Shown here piece by piece: positions 24,501 to 34,469 of a DNA stretch of 64,000 nt; the stretch's first letter is position 1, and each line of letters begins with the position of its first letter. A program made the position numbers and the translations under genes. Source of the stretch: an uncultured Oscillospiraceae bacterium (GTDB taxonomy: Bacteria > Bacillota > Clostridia > Oscillospirales > Oscillospiraceae); the NCBI GenBank assembly GCA_949935795.1, contig CATLFX010000002.1:1-64000 (forward strand), written 5' to 3'. The notes under the pieces were generated by a model. That model saw only the letters and a list, made by a program, of their open reading frames with translations. It was not told where the DNA came from and did no database searches.

Positions 24501-26109
24501 TGTCGGTGACGATCTCCTCCCGGATGGCGTCGATGGGCGGGTTGGTCACCTGGGCGAAGAGCTGGCGGAAGTAGTCGAACAGAGGCCGGTCCCGGCGGTC
24601 CAGCACAGCTAGGGGGATATCCGCCCCCATGGCGGCGGTGGGCTCCGCCCCCGTGCGGGCCATGGGCAGGATAGCGTCCTTCACGTCCTCCCAGGTGTAG
24701 CCGAAGGCCTTTTGCACCTGGGCCCGGCGCTGGGGAGAATAGGTCTCCACCCGGTGGTTGGGGACGGAAAGGTCTTTTAAATGGACGAGGTTCCGGTCCA
24801 GCCACTCGCCGTAAGGACAGCGGGCGGCATAGTTCTCCTTGAGCTCGCCGTCGCCGATAATCCGGCCCTGAACCGTGTCCGCCAGCAGCATCTTCCCCGG
24901 TTCCAGCCGGGATTTTTCCACCACATGGGCGGGGTCCACATCCAACACGCCCACCTCGGAGGACAGGATCAGCCTACCGTCATCGGTGACATAATACCGG
25001 GCGGGGCGCAGGCCGTTGCGGTCCAGCACCGCCCCCACCTGGTCGCCATCGGAGAACAGAATGGCCGCCGGGCCGTCCCAAGGCTCCATCATGGCGGCGT
25101 AATACTGGTACAGGTCCCGCCGGGCGCGGGACAGCGATGAATCGTTCCCCCAGGGCTCCGGGATGCACACCATCACCGCCAGGGGCAGCTCCATGCCGCT
25201 CATCACCAGAAATTCCAGGGTGTTGTCCAGCATGGCGGAGTCCGAGCCGTTCACGTCCACCACTGGGAACACCTTGTCCATGTCCCCCTCCCACACCGGA
25301 GCCCGCATGGTCTCCTCCCGGGCCAGCATCCGGTCCGCGTTGCCCCGGATGGTGTTGATTTCCCCGTTGTGGAGGATAAAGCGGTTGGGGTGGGCCCGCT
25401 CCCAGGAGGGGTTGGTGTTGGTGGAGAACCGGGAGTGGACCAGGGCGATGGCGGAGAGATAGTCCTCGTCCTGGAGGTCGGGGTAGAACTGCCGCAGCTG
25501 GCCCACCAGGAACATTCCCTTGTACACGATGGTCCGGCTGGACAGGGAGGCCACGTAGGTGTCACCGCTGGACTGCTCGAACTCCCTGCGGACAATATAC
25601 AGCTTCCGGTCAAACTCCAGGCCCTTGGCCAAATGCTCCGGGCGGCGGACAAAGCCCTGGACAATGCGGGGCATCTTGCTCAGCGCCTTCTGCCCCAGCA
25701 CCTGGGGGCACACCGGCACCTCCCGCCAGCCCAGGAACTCCATGCCCTCCTTTTCCACGATCAGCTCAAACATTTTCATGGCCTGGTTCCGGCGCAGGGC
25801 GTCCTGGGGAAAGAAGAACATCCCCACGCCGTAATCCCGCTCTCTGCCCAGGGACAGGCCGCACCTCTCCCCCTCTTTGGCAAAAAATCGATGGGAGATC
25901 TGGAGCAGGATGCCCACGCCGTCGCCGGTTTTGCCCTCGGCGTCCTTTCCCGCCCGGTGCTCCAGCTTTTCCACAATTTTCAGCGCGTCGTCCACCGTCT
26001 GGTGGCTTTTCCGGCCCTTGATGTCCACCACAGCCCCAATTCCGCAGGCGTCATGCTCAAATTGGGGGCGGTACAGCGGAGCGGCGGGCCGCGTTTCAAT
26101 CTGCCTCAT
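21571..26109 (-). CDS. gltB: Glutamate synthase large subunit
   Basis: 1512 residues from ATG 26109. A 21-residue propeptide precedes Cys22 (EHDACGIGAVVD), the catalytic Cys of the class II glutaminase domain (~22-430). A central domain, then the FMN-binding barrel with HHDIYSIEDLAQL, and the [3Fe-4S] motif GCVMMRVCNLDTCPVG (Cys-x5-Cys-x4-Cys) follow, and the C-terminal GXGXG domain (KLAVYPPKSA; EGVGGHGCEYMTGG). It is the catalytic half of GOGAT. Operon order glnA-nitR-gltB-gltD matches the known nitR-controlled cluster of clostridia. Confidence 0.98.
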   Translation of the reverse strand: MRQIETRPAAPLYRPQFEHDACGIGAVVDIKGRKSHQTVDDALKIVEKLEHRAGKDAEGKTGDGVGILLQISHRFFAKEGERCGLSLGRERDYGVGMFFFPQDALRRNQAMKMFELIVEKEGMEFLGWREVPVCPQVLGQKALSKMPRIVQGFVRRPEHLAKGLEFDRKLYIVRREFEQSSGDTYVASLSSRTIVYKGMFLVGQLRQFYPDLQDEDYLSAIALVHSRFSTNTNPSWERAHPNRFILHNGEINTIRGNADRMLAREETMRAPVWEGDMDKVFPVVDVNGSDSAMLDNTLEFLVMSGMELPLAVMVCIPEPWGNDSSLSRARRDLYQYYAAMMEPWDGPAAILFSDGDQVGAVLDRNGLRPARYYVTDDGRLILSSEVGVLDVDPAHVVEKSRLEPGKMLLADTVQGRIIGDGELKENYAARCPYGEWLDRNLVHLKDLSVPNHRVETYSPQRRAQVQKAFGYTWEDVKDAILPMARTGAEPTAAMGADIPLAVLDRRDRPLFDYFRQLFAQVTNPPIDAIREEIVTDTTVYVGDDGNLLEERAENCRVLQIHNPILTSVDLMKIKHMDRPGFHVETVSLLYFKSMPLKRALDQMKIAADRAYRNGANIIILSDRGVDENHTAIPSLLAVSALEQHLVRTRKRTAVSVILESAEPRDVHHFATLLGYGARAVNPYLAQETIGQLIDEGMLDKEFSAAVDDYNKAILKGIVKIASKTGISTLQSYQSAQIFEAVGIAKDVVDEYFTNTVSRVGGVGLKEIEQMVDRNHSRAFDPLGLAADLTLDSAGTHKARAGQEDHMYSPQAIHLLQEAARRGDYALFKQYSALVDDENSPHTLRGLMEMRYLDEPIPIDQVEGVDSIVKRFKTGAMSYGSISQEAHECLAQAMNLLGGKSNSGEGGERPDRLKSDRCSAIKQVASGRFGVTSEYLVSAKEIQIKMAQGAKPGEGGHLPGKKVYPWIARTRYSTPGVALISPPPHHDIYSIEDLAQLIFDLKNANRSARISVKLVSEAGVGTVAAGVAKAGAQVVLISGWDGGTGAAPRTSIHHAGLPWELGLAETHQTLIQNGLRSRVALETDGKLMTGRDVAIACMLGAEEFGFATAPLVTMGCVMMRVCNLDTCPVGVATQNPELRKRFQGKPEYVVNFMRFIAQELREHMAKLGVRTVNELVGRTDLLKRRERAVNGRTAAVDLSAILDNPYVGKGYKTHFDPADEYDFHLEQGVDQSVLLPKLGGALKKGKKAQISLPVTSTDRAVGTIFGSEITRLHGQGLEEDAFTVHCTGGGGQSFGAFIPRGLTLELEGDANDYFGKGLSGGKLAVYPPKSARFYAEENIIIGNVALYGATSGMAFIAGRAGERFAVRNSGASAVVEGVGGHGCEYMTGGRVVVLGETGKNFAAGMSGGVAYVWDPRRDLYLRVNKELVSMEPVRSKHDLEELRALIAQHVAATGSEKGRAILEDFDSAAANFKKILPRDYDRMLRAIAQCEERGMNHDEAEMEAFYAVTGGAK

Positions 26110-26203
26110 GGTCAAAACCTCTGTTTCCCGCTCTCCCCGCAGGGGGAGAAAATTTCTGAATAGAATAGAGGGACGGCGGCACAAGCGCCGCCGTCCCTCT
26201 CCG

Positions 26204-26749
26204 TCAGGCGTCTCTGCCCGGTTTTATCTCGTCCAATACCTGCCGCGCGGTATCCGCCATCCGAAGGCCGCAGTCCATGCTCCGCTTCTGGAGGAAGCGG
26301 TGGGCCTGCTCCTCCGTCATGCCGCTCTGGGCCATCAGCGCCGTCTTGGCCTGTTCCACCAGCTCCCGCTCCTCCTCTGAGCGCCGGACGGGGGCCTCCC
26401 GGGCCTGGGTGAGCTGGGCCAGCAGGCGCACCGAGGCCAGCAGCTCCGAGCGGCGTACCGGGGTGGGGAGCTTGAACACCCCTGCTGACGCGCACAGGTC
26501 CAGCTGGGCCTGGGGCGCCACCATCAGCATGGCACAGCGCTGGGGCAGGTCGCCGTACAGCGCCTCGCAGCTCTCGTCCGCCAGCTTGAAGCCGCACACC
26601 ACCAGGTCCAGCCGCAGCTTGTGCACAGTGCGCTTCACCTGAGCGCCGGCGCGGCAGGTCAGGCAAGTGAATTCCCCGGTGCTCTCCAGCATCTCCCGAA
26701 GGCGGTCGCAGTTGGACTGGCGCTCAAAGGCCACGATCACTTGACGCAT
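26204..26749 (-). CDS. nitR: ANTAR-domain nitrogen regulator (NitR-like antiterminator)
   Basis: 181 residues. Residues ~1-110 have a response-regulator-like fold (QVIVAFERQSNCDRLREML) lacking the usual acidic triad and phospho-Asp pattern, so it is a pseudo-receiver. Residues ~124-175 are an ANTAR domain (RELVEQAKTALMAQSGMTEE; KRSMDCGLRMADTARQVLD), which binds paired RNA hairpins to block transcription termination. It lies between glnA and gltB, as in C. acetobutylicum nitR. Its RNA targets here would be expected in the glnA and amt leaders, but I could not find the canonical hexaloop pair there. Confidence 0.9.
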   Translation of the reverse strand: MRQVIVAFERQSNCDRLREMLESTGEFTCLTCRAGAQVKRTVHKLRLDLVVCGFKLADESCEALYGDLPQRCAMLMVAPQAQLDLCASAGVFKLPTPVRRSELLASVRLLAQLTQAREAPVRRSEEERELVEQAKTALMAQSGMTEEQAHRFLQKRSMDCGLRMADTARQVLDEIKPGRDA

Positions 26750-26782
26750 GGCCGTTCACCAACTCTCTGCACAAACTTTTCC

Positions 26783-28114
26783 TCAGTAGTTCATCATGTA
26801 TTTATCCCGCTCCCAGCTGGACACGCGGGTGCGGTACTCGTCCCACTCCGCCTCCTTGCCCGCGATGTACTGGGCGCTGACGTGCTGGCCTAGGGTATCC
26901 ATCACCAGTTTGTCCTTCTTCATGGCCACGAGGGCCTCCTCCAACGAGCCGGGCAGGGCCTCGATGCCCCGGCGGCGGCGGACAGCAGGGGTCATGGCGA
27001 AGATGTTCTCGGTGATCTCCGCCGGAGGGGTCATGCCTTTCTCAATGCCGTCCAGTCCGGCGGCCAGGCAGACCGCCAGGGACAGGTAGGGATTGCAGGC
27101 CGGGTCGGGGCAACGCAGCTCCACCCGGGTGGCCTGACCGCGGGCGGCGGGGATGCGGATGAGGGCGGAACGGTTGGAGGCGGACCAGGCCAGGTAGCAG
27201 GGGGCCTCATAGCCGGGCACCAGCCGTTTATAGGAGTTGACCAGGGGGTTGGTGACGGCGGCCATCCCCTTCATATGGGCCAGTATGCCCGCGATGAAGG
27301 AGAGGCACTCCTTGGACAGTCCCTTGGGACCCTTCTCGTCGAAGAACACGTTTTTCCCGTCCCGGAACAGGGACATGTTGGTGTGCATACCGGAGCCGTT
27401 GATGCCGAAAATGGGCTTGGGCATAAAGGTGGCGTGGAGGCCGTTCTTCTGGGCCAGGGTCTTCACCGCCAGCTTGAAGGTCATGATCTTATCGGCGCAC
27501 TGGAGGGCGGGGGCGTACTTGAAGTCGATCTCATGCTGACCCTGGGCCACCTCGTGGTGGCTGGCCTCGATCTCGTAGCCCATGTCCTCCAGGACCAGGC
27601 AGATCTCCCGCCGGGTGGACTCCCCGTGGTCCAGAGGGCCCAGGTCAAAGTAACCCGCCTCGTCGTTGGTGCGGGTGGTGGGCTTGCCCTCCTCGTCGGT
27701 CTGGAACAGGAAGAACTCCGCCTCCGGCCCCACGTTGAAGGTGTCGTAGCCCATGGCCCTGGCCTTTTCCAGCGCCCGCTCCAGCACCCCCCGAGGGTCG
27801 CCCACAAAGGGAGAGCCGTCCGGGTTGTGCACGTCGCAGATGAGCCGGGCCACTTTGCCCTGCTGGGGCCGCCAGGGGAAGATGACGAAGCTGTCCAGAT
27901 CGGGCCAGAGATACTGGTCGGACTCGTTGATGCGGACGAAGCCCTCAATGGAGGAGCCGTCGATCATGATCTGGTTGTCCACCGCCTTCTCGATCTGGGA
28001 GGCGGTGATGGCCACGTTTTTCAGCTGGCCGAAGATGTCGGTGAACTGCATGCGGATGAACTTTACGTCCTCCTCCTTCACCATGCGGATGATGTCTTCT
28101 CTGCTGTAGCCCAT
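26783..28114 (-). CDS. glnA: Glutamine synthetase type I
   Basis: 443 residues, the GSI-alpha length. Motifs include the N-terminal [11 protein letters not shown], the Mg-binding [10 protein letters not shown] and [28 protein letters not shown], and the Arg-rich [13 protein letters not shown]. The C-terminal adenylylation Tyr segment of GSI-beta is absent, so control is by feedback and transcription. It makes glutamine from glutamate, ammonium and ATP. First gene of the nitrogen operon, divergent from glmS. Confidence 0.98.
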   Translation of the reverse strand: MGYSREDIIRMVKEEDVKFIRMQFTDIFGQLKNVAITASQIEKAVDNQIMIDGSSIEGFVRINESDQYLWPDLDSFVIFPWRPQQGKVARLICDVHNPDGSPFVGDPRGVLERALEKARAMGYDTFNVGPEAEFFLFQTDEEGKPTTRTNDEAGYFDLGPLDHGESTRREICLVLEDMGYEIEASHHEVAQGQHEIDFKYAPALQCADKIMTFKLAVKTLAQKNGLHATFMPKPIFGINGSGMHTNMSLFRDGKNVFFDEKGPKGLSKECLSFIAGILAHMKGMAAVTNPLVNSYKRLVPGYEAPCYLAWSASNRSALIRIPAARGQATRVELRCPDPACNPYLSLAVCLAAGLDGIEKGMTPPAEITENIFAMTPAVRRRRGIEALPGSLEEALVAMKKDKLVMDTLGQHVSAQYIAGKEAEWDEYRTRVSSWERDKYMMNY

Positions 28115-28152
28115 AATAAAATCCCCTTTCTATTCCTCACAAAAATGGAAAG

Positions 28153-28237
28153 CGGCGCTCCTCTCCCTCTCGGGACGGAACGCCGTTGTTCTCGCCTAAG
28201 CTACGGTCAGTATAGCCGGTTAAAGCGAAAAAGTCAA
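28153..28237 (-). promoter_or_regulatory. glnA promoter and leader hairpin
   Basis: Minus strand: TTGACT (28232-28237), 17-bp spacer, TATACT (28209-28214). In the leader, CGGCGTTCC and GGAGCGCCG pair (28185 to 28153) around an inner TCCC-GAGA-GGGA hairpin, followed by a short T-rich stretch, so it could act as an attenuator. Confidence 0.6.
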
Positions 28238-28353
28238 GGTCATTTTTGCAATCATTCAAATTTTTAATTCATATTACAAGGATTACCCCCATGATATCCC
28301 CCATTTTATGCAAGTTATATATCTATAGCTTGCAATTTAAAAGCACAAGACGA

Positions 28354-28382
28354 TTGACAGGAGCGCACGGGGGGCATATAAT
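28354..28382 (+). promoter_or_regulatory. Promoter of glmS
   Basis: TTGACA (28354-28359), 17-bp spacer, TATAAT (28377-28382): full consensus. The resulting leader is only about 30 bases. Confidence 0.85.
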
Positions 28383-28419
28383 AGAGCAAAATCCACCCAT
28401 GGGCAAGGAGGACGATATT

Positions 28420-30288
<1,869 letters not shown>

Positions 30289-30316
30289 CCGGGCGGCCCA
30301 GCCGCGCAATAAACAA

Positions 30317-30334
30317 CCCCCGGCTTTCCGGGGG
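30317..30334 (+). terminator. Stem-loop after glmS
   Basis: CCCCCGG (30317-30323) pairs with CCGGGGG (30328-30334), 29 bases past the glmS stop. No T-run, so termination strength is uncertain. Confidence 0.5.
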
Positions 30335-30347
30335 GCCATAAGAAAAT

Positions 30348-30515
30348 ATGGGAAAACCCAATCAAATCAGTGGTTTTAAGGGCAGCGGAATTGACGGCGG
30401 AAAAAACAAACGGCATATCGTAGTGGATACTATGGGAAATCTGCTGGCGGCGATGGTTCATGCTGTCAATATACATGATACGAAATCAGGCATTCTGGCA
30501 GCGGCAGATTCGTAA
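30348..30515 (+). pseudogene. IS5-type transposase remnant
   Basis: A 55-codon frame carries GSGIDGGKNKRHIVVDTMGN and then VHAVNIHDTKSG, the conserved DDE-region block (with the catalytic Asp in VVDT) of IS5-family transposases. The rest of the enzyme is missing on both sides, so this is a decayed insertion. It fills the 350-base gap between glmS and the CYTH gene; the remaining ~120 bases after it hold no gene. CAGCGGCAGATT (30499-30510) and AATCTGCCGCTG (30606-30617) form a 12-bp inverted repeat there. Confidence 0.8.
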
Positions 30516-30638
30516 TCGGGCACAAGAACTTTCTCTTTTTTGGACTGGCTAATTTGACGCTTACGTTGTTTCAATGCCTGTGCGGACACCCCCGTTCCCG
30601 GATTCAATCTGCCGCTGAGACCGCCCTCGCAGAGCAGG

Positions 30639-31136
30639 TCACAGTTCCCCTTTCAGCCTCGTCCGCTTCCAATAGTTTTTCATTTTGTAGTCGGCGCACT
30701 GGGTGATCTCACCCACATAGTCAAAGCACGGCGCAAAGCGCTCAGCTTCCTCAACACTGGGGAACTCCACCTCTGCGTACATGAACTCGAAGCTCGAGCC
30801 TCCGTCAACCAACGAACACTCAACCCGCAATCCATTGGGGAGCTCGTAGAGGCGGTACTCTTTCTTGATAAAGCTGTATGGCACCATCTCCGCCAAGGCG
30901 TAGAAATCCTCCGCGCTGACGCTCATTTCGACCTCCTTGCGCGCCAGCGTTCCATTGGACTTGATCGTAAGGAAATATGCCACATCCTTTCCATCAGTCT
31001 CAACGCGCCGGATTCTCACCTCAGGCTCAATAGACAGGTATGCCTGGTAGATGTTGAGCTGCTTCTTCAGCGGAAGGTTGGCTGGAAACGATTCAAGCAG
31101 AAACTTCCGCTCAATTTCCATAAACTGATTCGACAT
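30639..31136 (-). CDS. CYTH domain protein (class IV adenylate cyclase/triphosphatase-like)
   Basis: 165 residues from ATG 31136, with AAAGGAAA upstream. The CYTH signature MEIERKFL near the N-terminus (ExERK) is followed by the tunnel-fold charged strands QAYLSIEPEVRIRRV, FLTIKSNGTLARKEVEMSV and YAEVEFPSVEEAERF. CYTH enzymes act on triphosphates such as tripolyphosphate or ATP; this single-domain form is most like bacterial inorganic triphosphatases. It stands alone between the IS remnant and a strong stem-loop, so no operon context helps. The base composition is more AT-rich than neighbours. Confidence 0.85.
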   Translation of the reverse strand: MSNQFMEIERKFLLESFPANLPLKKQLNIYQAYLSIEPEVRIRRVETDGKDVAYFLTIKSNGTLARKEVEMSVSAEDFYALAEMVPYSFIKKEYRLYELPNGLRVECSLVDGGSSFEFMYAEVEFPSVEEAERFAPCFDYVGEITQCADYKMKNYWKRTRLKGEL

Positions 31137-31185
31137 TTGTGCGTTTCCTTTCATTCTAACAATTGTTTCGCTCCACATAAATGTG

Positions 31186-31233
31186 CCCCGCCGTTTAGGG
31201 CAGATGGCATCCATCTGCGCCCCAACGGCGGGG
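31186..31233. terminator. Strong stem-loop after BMP lipoprotein gene
   Basis: CCCCGCCGTT (31186-31195) pairs with AACGGCGGGG (31224-31233), with a nested CAGATGG/CCATCTG stem. It probably ends the leftward deoC-bmp transcript. Confidence 0.7.
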
Positions 31234-31288
31234 CTTAAAGCTTTCGTGAATGGCCGTGGCGCGTCCGCGCCGCCTTATGGGAGCCTAA

Positions 31289-32509
31289 TTACTCGATGAC
31301 GTTGAGATTCACGTTGGACCACGCAGTAGTGGTCAGCTTGGCGAAGTCGGCCTCAGTCTCCATGCTGTCCACCACCAGCTTGCCGGAGGCCATGTCGGCC
31401 AGCTGGGCCTCATACTCGTCCACGGTGTAGGTGGTCATGCTCCAGGTGGCGGTGGGCAGGCCCACGGCGTCGTCCTTGGCGCCCAGGGAGGTGCCCTTGC
31501 CGCCGATGTCGGAGAAGGAGTCGTCATACACCTTGGCCACGGCCCACTGCACGGAGGTGGACAGGCCCTTCATGGCGGAGGTGACCACGGTGTTGGACTG
31601 GGCGGACTGGTCCACGTCCACGCCCACCACAGCGCCGTCGTTGGCGGCGGCAGCGGCGACGATGGACTGGAACATGGAGCCGCCGCAGGCAAAGACGATC
31701 TCGGTGCCGTTGTTATACCAGCCGTTGATCATGGTCTGCAGGTCGGTGGAGGCGGAGAAGGAAGCGCCGTACAGCCAGGAGTAGTTGATGTCCACGGTCT
31801 TGCCCAGCTCCTTGGCGGCGTCGTTGGCGCCCTGCACGAAGCCGTAGCCGAACCGGCAGCAGGCGGGGTTGGTGCCGCCGCCGCCGCCGGAGAAGCCCAG
31901 CTTCTCATAGCCTTCCTTGACCACGGCGTAGCCGGCCAGATAGCCGCTCTGATGCTCCGCGAAAGCGATAGCGGCCACGTTGTCACAGCCATCGATGGGG
32001 GAGCCGTCGATGAAGATGAAGGGCACGTCGGGGAACTCGGCGGCGGCCCTCGACAAAGCGGCGGTCTGCATGAAGCCGGCGCACACCACCACCTCGGCGC
32101 CGCCTTCCACGGCGGCCTTCATGGCGTCGTAGCGGTCGTCGTCGGTGGCCTGGTCGCCGTTGGCGGGCTGGTAGTACTTATAGGACTTGCCGTTGGCGGC
32201 GGCGTACAGCTTCACGCCGTCAAAAGTGCCCTGGTTGAAGGACTTGTCCTTCAGCTGGCCCACGTCGGTGATAAAGGCCACCTGGTACTTGCCATCGGAA
32301 GAGGTCATGGTGTCGGGGATGTCGTCGGGGTTGTCAGCGGCGGGGCCGGGCTCCTCGGTGGGAGCGGTGCTGGGCTCGGCGCTCTCCTCCGTCTTCTGGG
32401 AGGCGGGAGGCTCGCTGGTACCCTGCGTGGGATCGGGGGTTCCGCTGCTGCAGGCGAACAGGCTAACCATCATAGCCATGGCCAGCAGCATCGCAAAGAG
32501 CTTTTTCAT
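31289..32509 (-). CDS. BMP family nucleoside-binding lipoprotein
   Basis: 406 residues from ATG 32509. Signal peptide with lipobox LFAC (Cys20), then a Ser/Thr/Pro/Glu-rich spacer (to ~65) that tethers it to the membrane. The BMP (PnrA-like) periplasmic-binding fold follows: YQVAFITDVGQLKDKSFNQG, EVVVCAGFMQTAAL and YLAGYAVVKEGYEKLGF. It captures nucleosides for an ABC importer. The matching ATPase/permease genes are not adjacent but at 13965-17894, whose promoter shares its -35 region. deoC lies upstream in the same orientation. Confidence 0.95.
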   Translation of the reverse strand: MKKLFAMLLAMAMMVSLFACSSGTPDPTQGTSEPPASQKTEESAEPSTAPTEEPGPAADNPDDIPDTMTSSDGKYQVAFITDVGQLKDKSFNQGTFDGVKLYAAANGKSYKYYQPANGDQATDDDRYDAMKAAVEGGAEVVVCAGFMQTAALSRAAAEFPDVPFIFIDGSPIDGCDNVAAIAFAEHQSGYLAGYAVVKEGYEKLGFSGGGGGTNPACCRFGYGFVQGANDAAKELGKTVDINYSWLYGASFSASTDLQTMINGWYNNGTEIVFACGGSMFQSIVAAAAANDGAVVGVDVDQSAQSNTVVTSAMKGLSTSVQWAVAKVYDDSFSDIGGKGTSLGAKDDAVGLPTATWSMTTYTVDEYEAQLADMASGKLVVDSMETEADFAKLTTTAWSNVNLNVIE

Positions 32510-32619
32510 TGCAATTCTCATCCTTTCTTATCGTCTGTCCCAGGCGGCGGGGCCGTCCGGGCGCCGTGCCCGCAATGGACAGGGGCGCAAGATCTGTGTC
32601 CCGTCCAGCGGACGAGCCC

Positions 32620-32648
32620 ATTATATCGCGTCTGCGGGCAAAACACAA
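32620..32648 (-). promoter_or_regulatory. Promoter of BMP lipoprotein gene
   Basis: Minus strand: TTGTGT (32643-32648), 17-bp spacer, TATAAT (32620-32625). The -35 context CTTGTGTTTTGCCCG nearly repeats that of the nupOPQ promoter. The leader of about 100 bases is GC-rich with a CGTCC-GCT-GGACG hairpin. Confidence 0.75.
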
Positions 32649-32701
32649 GGATTATTTGCATTGTACACGGATTTTTCACAAATCCCGACAAATTGCACGG
32701 C

Positions 32702-33367
32702 TCAGTACCCCTGAGCCTCCTGTCCTTTCACCAGCTTGACGATACGGCTGGTGCCCAGCCGGTCCGCCCCCAGGGCCAGGAAATCCGCCGCGTCCTGGAG
32801 GCTGGAGATGCCCCCGGCGGCTTTGATTTTCACATGAGGGGCCACGTTGGCCCTGAATAAGGCCACATCCTCCCTGGTGGCCCCGGCGGTGGAGAAGCCG
32901 GTGGAGGTTTTGATATAGTCCGCGCCGCTGTCGGATACAATCTGGCACAGCTTCACCTTTTCCTGGCCGGTGAGCAGGCAGGTCTCAATGATGACCTTCA
33001 GCACCAGACCGCCGCAGGCCTCTTTCACCGCCTTGATCTCGGCCAGCAGGTCGTCCCACCGGCCGTCCTTGGCCCAGCCGATGTTGATGACCATGTCGAT
33101 CTCTTTGGCCCCGTTGGCAATGGCGTCTTTGGCCTCGAACACCTTCACGGCGGTGGTGGAGTAGCCGTTGGGGAAGCCGATGACGGTGCACACCGGGAGC
33201 CTGTCCCCCAGGTAGTCCGCCGCCTGCTTCACATAGCTGGCCGGGATGCACACGCTGGCGCAGCCGTAGGCCGCCCCGTCGTCGCAGATCTGCTTAATCT
33301 CCGCCCAAGTGGCAGTCTGTGTGAGCAGGGTGTGGTCCACGGCGGATAAAATGGCTTTGTTGTCCAT
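32702..33367 (-). CDS. deoC: Deoxyribose-phosphate aldolase
   Basis: 221 residues from ATG 33367, with GAGGTG upstream. The TIM-barrel DeoC motifs are present: [31 protein letters not shown] and the Schiff-base lysine in [14 protein letters not shown], then KAAGGISS. It splits deoxyribose-5-phosphate into acetaldehyde and glyceraldehyde-3-phosphate, the last step of deoxynucleoside catabolism. It is just upstream of the nucleoside-binding lipoprotein gene, so uptake and breakdown are linked. Confidence 0.97.
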   Translation of the reverse strand: MDNKAILSAVDHTLLTQTATWAEIKQICDDGAAYGCASVCIPASYVKQAADYLGDRLPVCTVIGFPNGYSTTAVKVFEAKDAIANGAKEIDMVINIGWAKDGRWDDLLAEIKAVKEACGGLVLKVIIETCLLTGQEKVKLCQIVSDSGADYIKTSTGFSTAGATREDVALFRANVAPHVKIKAAGGISSLQDAADFLALGADRLGTSRIVKLVKGQEAQGY

Positions 33368-33462
33368 TGGAATCACCTCATATATTATAATGTAGCTTCA
33401 TTGTACTATGGACGGGTGGGAAAAGCAAGCGTCTCCCCTGTTTTGGCGCAAATTTAGCATAT

Positions 33463-33527
33463 GCAACCAGCAGTTGTCAGATTGAACACAGTTTTTGGTT
33501 GCCATGCCCGCCTGTTTTTGCTATGAT
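33463..33527 (+). promoter_or_regulatory. Promoter and inverted repeat before XRE-pentad gene
   Basis: TTGCCA (33499-33504), 17-bp spacer, TATGAT (33522-33527). GCAACCA (33463-33469) and TGGTTGC (33496-33502) form an inverted repeat whose right arm covers the -35, a possible operator. Confidence 0.6.
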
Positions 33528-33578
33528 TAACCCAGTCCAAAGGCGCCGGACAGTCTTATCCTGGAGGTATTGCAGCAC

Positions 33579-34376
33579 ATGGATTTTCGTGAGCGTTTAT
33601 TCGACCTGCGCCGTCAGGCCGGCCTGAGCCAGGAGGAGCTGGCCAATCTGGTTGGCGTCACCCGGCAGGCGGTACAGAAGTGGGAGGCGGGCACATCCCG
33701 CCCGGACATGGACAATCTGGTGTCCCTGGCGGACTATTTCAAGGTGTCCCTGGATTATCTGGTGACAGGCAAGGAAGCCTCTCCCCCGCCCGCCCCCACC
33801 ATCGTCAACAATTACTATGACGGACAGTCTGAACGCTGGCACTACGAGTACAAGAGCAAGCGTACCCTGTTCGGCATTCCCCTGGTCCATATCAATCTGG
33901 GCCGCAACAGCTGGGCCAGAGGCATTGTCGCCGTCGGCAGCATTGCCACCGGAATCGTGGCCCTTGGCGGCGTGACCTTTGGGCTGTTCACCCTGGGCGG
34001 GGTCAGTATCGGATTGCTGCTGGCCCTGGGGGCCGTATCCCTGGGCGCGGTTTCCGTCGGCGCAATCGCCGTGGGCCTGCTGGCCTGGGGCGGCCTGGCC
34101 CTGGGCTGGCTGGCGGTGGGCGGCATGTCCCTGGGGGTATATGCCGCCGGCGGCGCGGCGGTGGCCTCAAAGGTGGCCGTGGGCGGCGCGGCGGCGGCCC
34201 AGCAGCTGGCCATCGGGATGGACGCTGAGGGCGCTCAGGCCATCCTGATTCCCATGGAAGGTTTGAAGGATGCGGCGCTGTCAGAAGCCCATGCCGCGAT
34301 TGACGCCGCCTGTCAGGGTGCGCCCGGCTTTGTGGCACGGCTGCTCAAGTTTTTTGTGTGGGCCGAGATGACCTGA
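33579..34376 (+). CDS. XRE regulator with glycine pentad-repeat C-terminal domain
   Basis: 265 residues from ATG 33579, GGAGG 11 bases upstream. Residues ~3-63 are an XRE helix-turn-helix (LSQEELANLVGVTRQAVQKW, DYFKVSLDYLV). A Pro/Asn linker and a YEYKSKRTLFGIPLVHINLG segment follow. Residues ~115-190 consist of about fifteen five-residue units starting with Gly (GIVAV GSIAT GIVAL, one unit of six), then an Ala-rich end. The period-5 hydrophobic pattern could form a beta-solenoid or pack in the membrane; no standard membrane helix spacing is obvious. Similar HTH proteins occur in Firmicutes, without known function. Confidence 0.8.
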   Translation: MDFRERLFDLRRQAGLSQEELANLVGVTRQAVQKWEAGTSRPDMDNLVSLADYFKVSLDYLVTGKEASPPPAPTIVNNYYDGQSERWHYEYKSKRTLFGIPLVHINLGRNSWARGIVAVGSIATGIVALGGVTFGLFTLGGVSIGLLLALGAVSLGAVSVGAIAVGLLAWGGLALGWLAVGGMSLGVYAAGGAAVASKVAVGGAAAAQQLAIGMDAEGAQAILIPMEGLKDAALSEAHAAIDAACQGAPGFVARLLKFFVWAEMT

Positions 34377-34439
34377 ACGCTCCCACGGCAGATGTAAAAC
34401 AGCATACCACCTTCCTGTCCGCCCCGGCGGCACAGCGGG

Positions 34440-34467
34440 AACCGGGCGGCTGGCCAGCCGCCCGGTT
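34440..34467. terminator. Perfect palindromic terminator
   Basis: AACCGGGCGGCTGG (34440-34453) and CCAGCCGCCCGGTT (34454-34467) are fully complementary and followed by a T-run on the plus strand. It separates the convergent XRE-pentad and GNAT genes. Confidence 0.85.
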
Positions 34468-34469
34468 TT

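Noticed and set aside
22441..24612. A 723-codon plus-strand frame
   Set aside because: Fully antisense to gltB, with no ribosome site and shadow-type composition.
28383..28419. glmS ribozyme
   Set aside because: The leader from the consensus promoter is about 30 bases, far too short.
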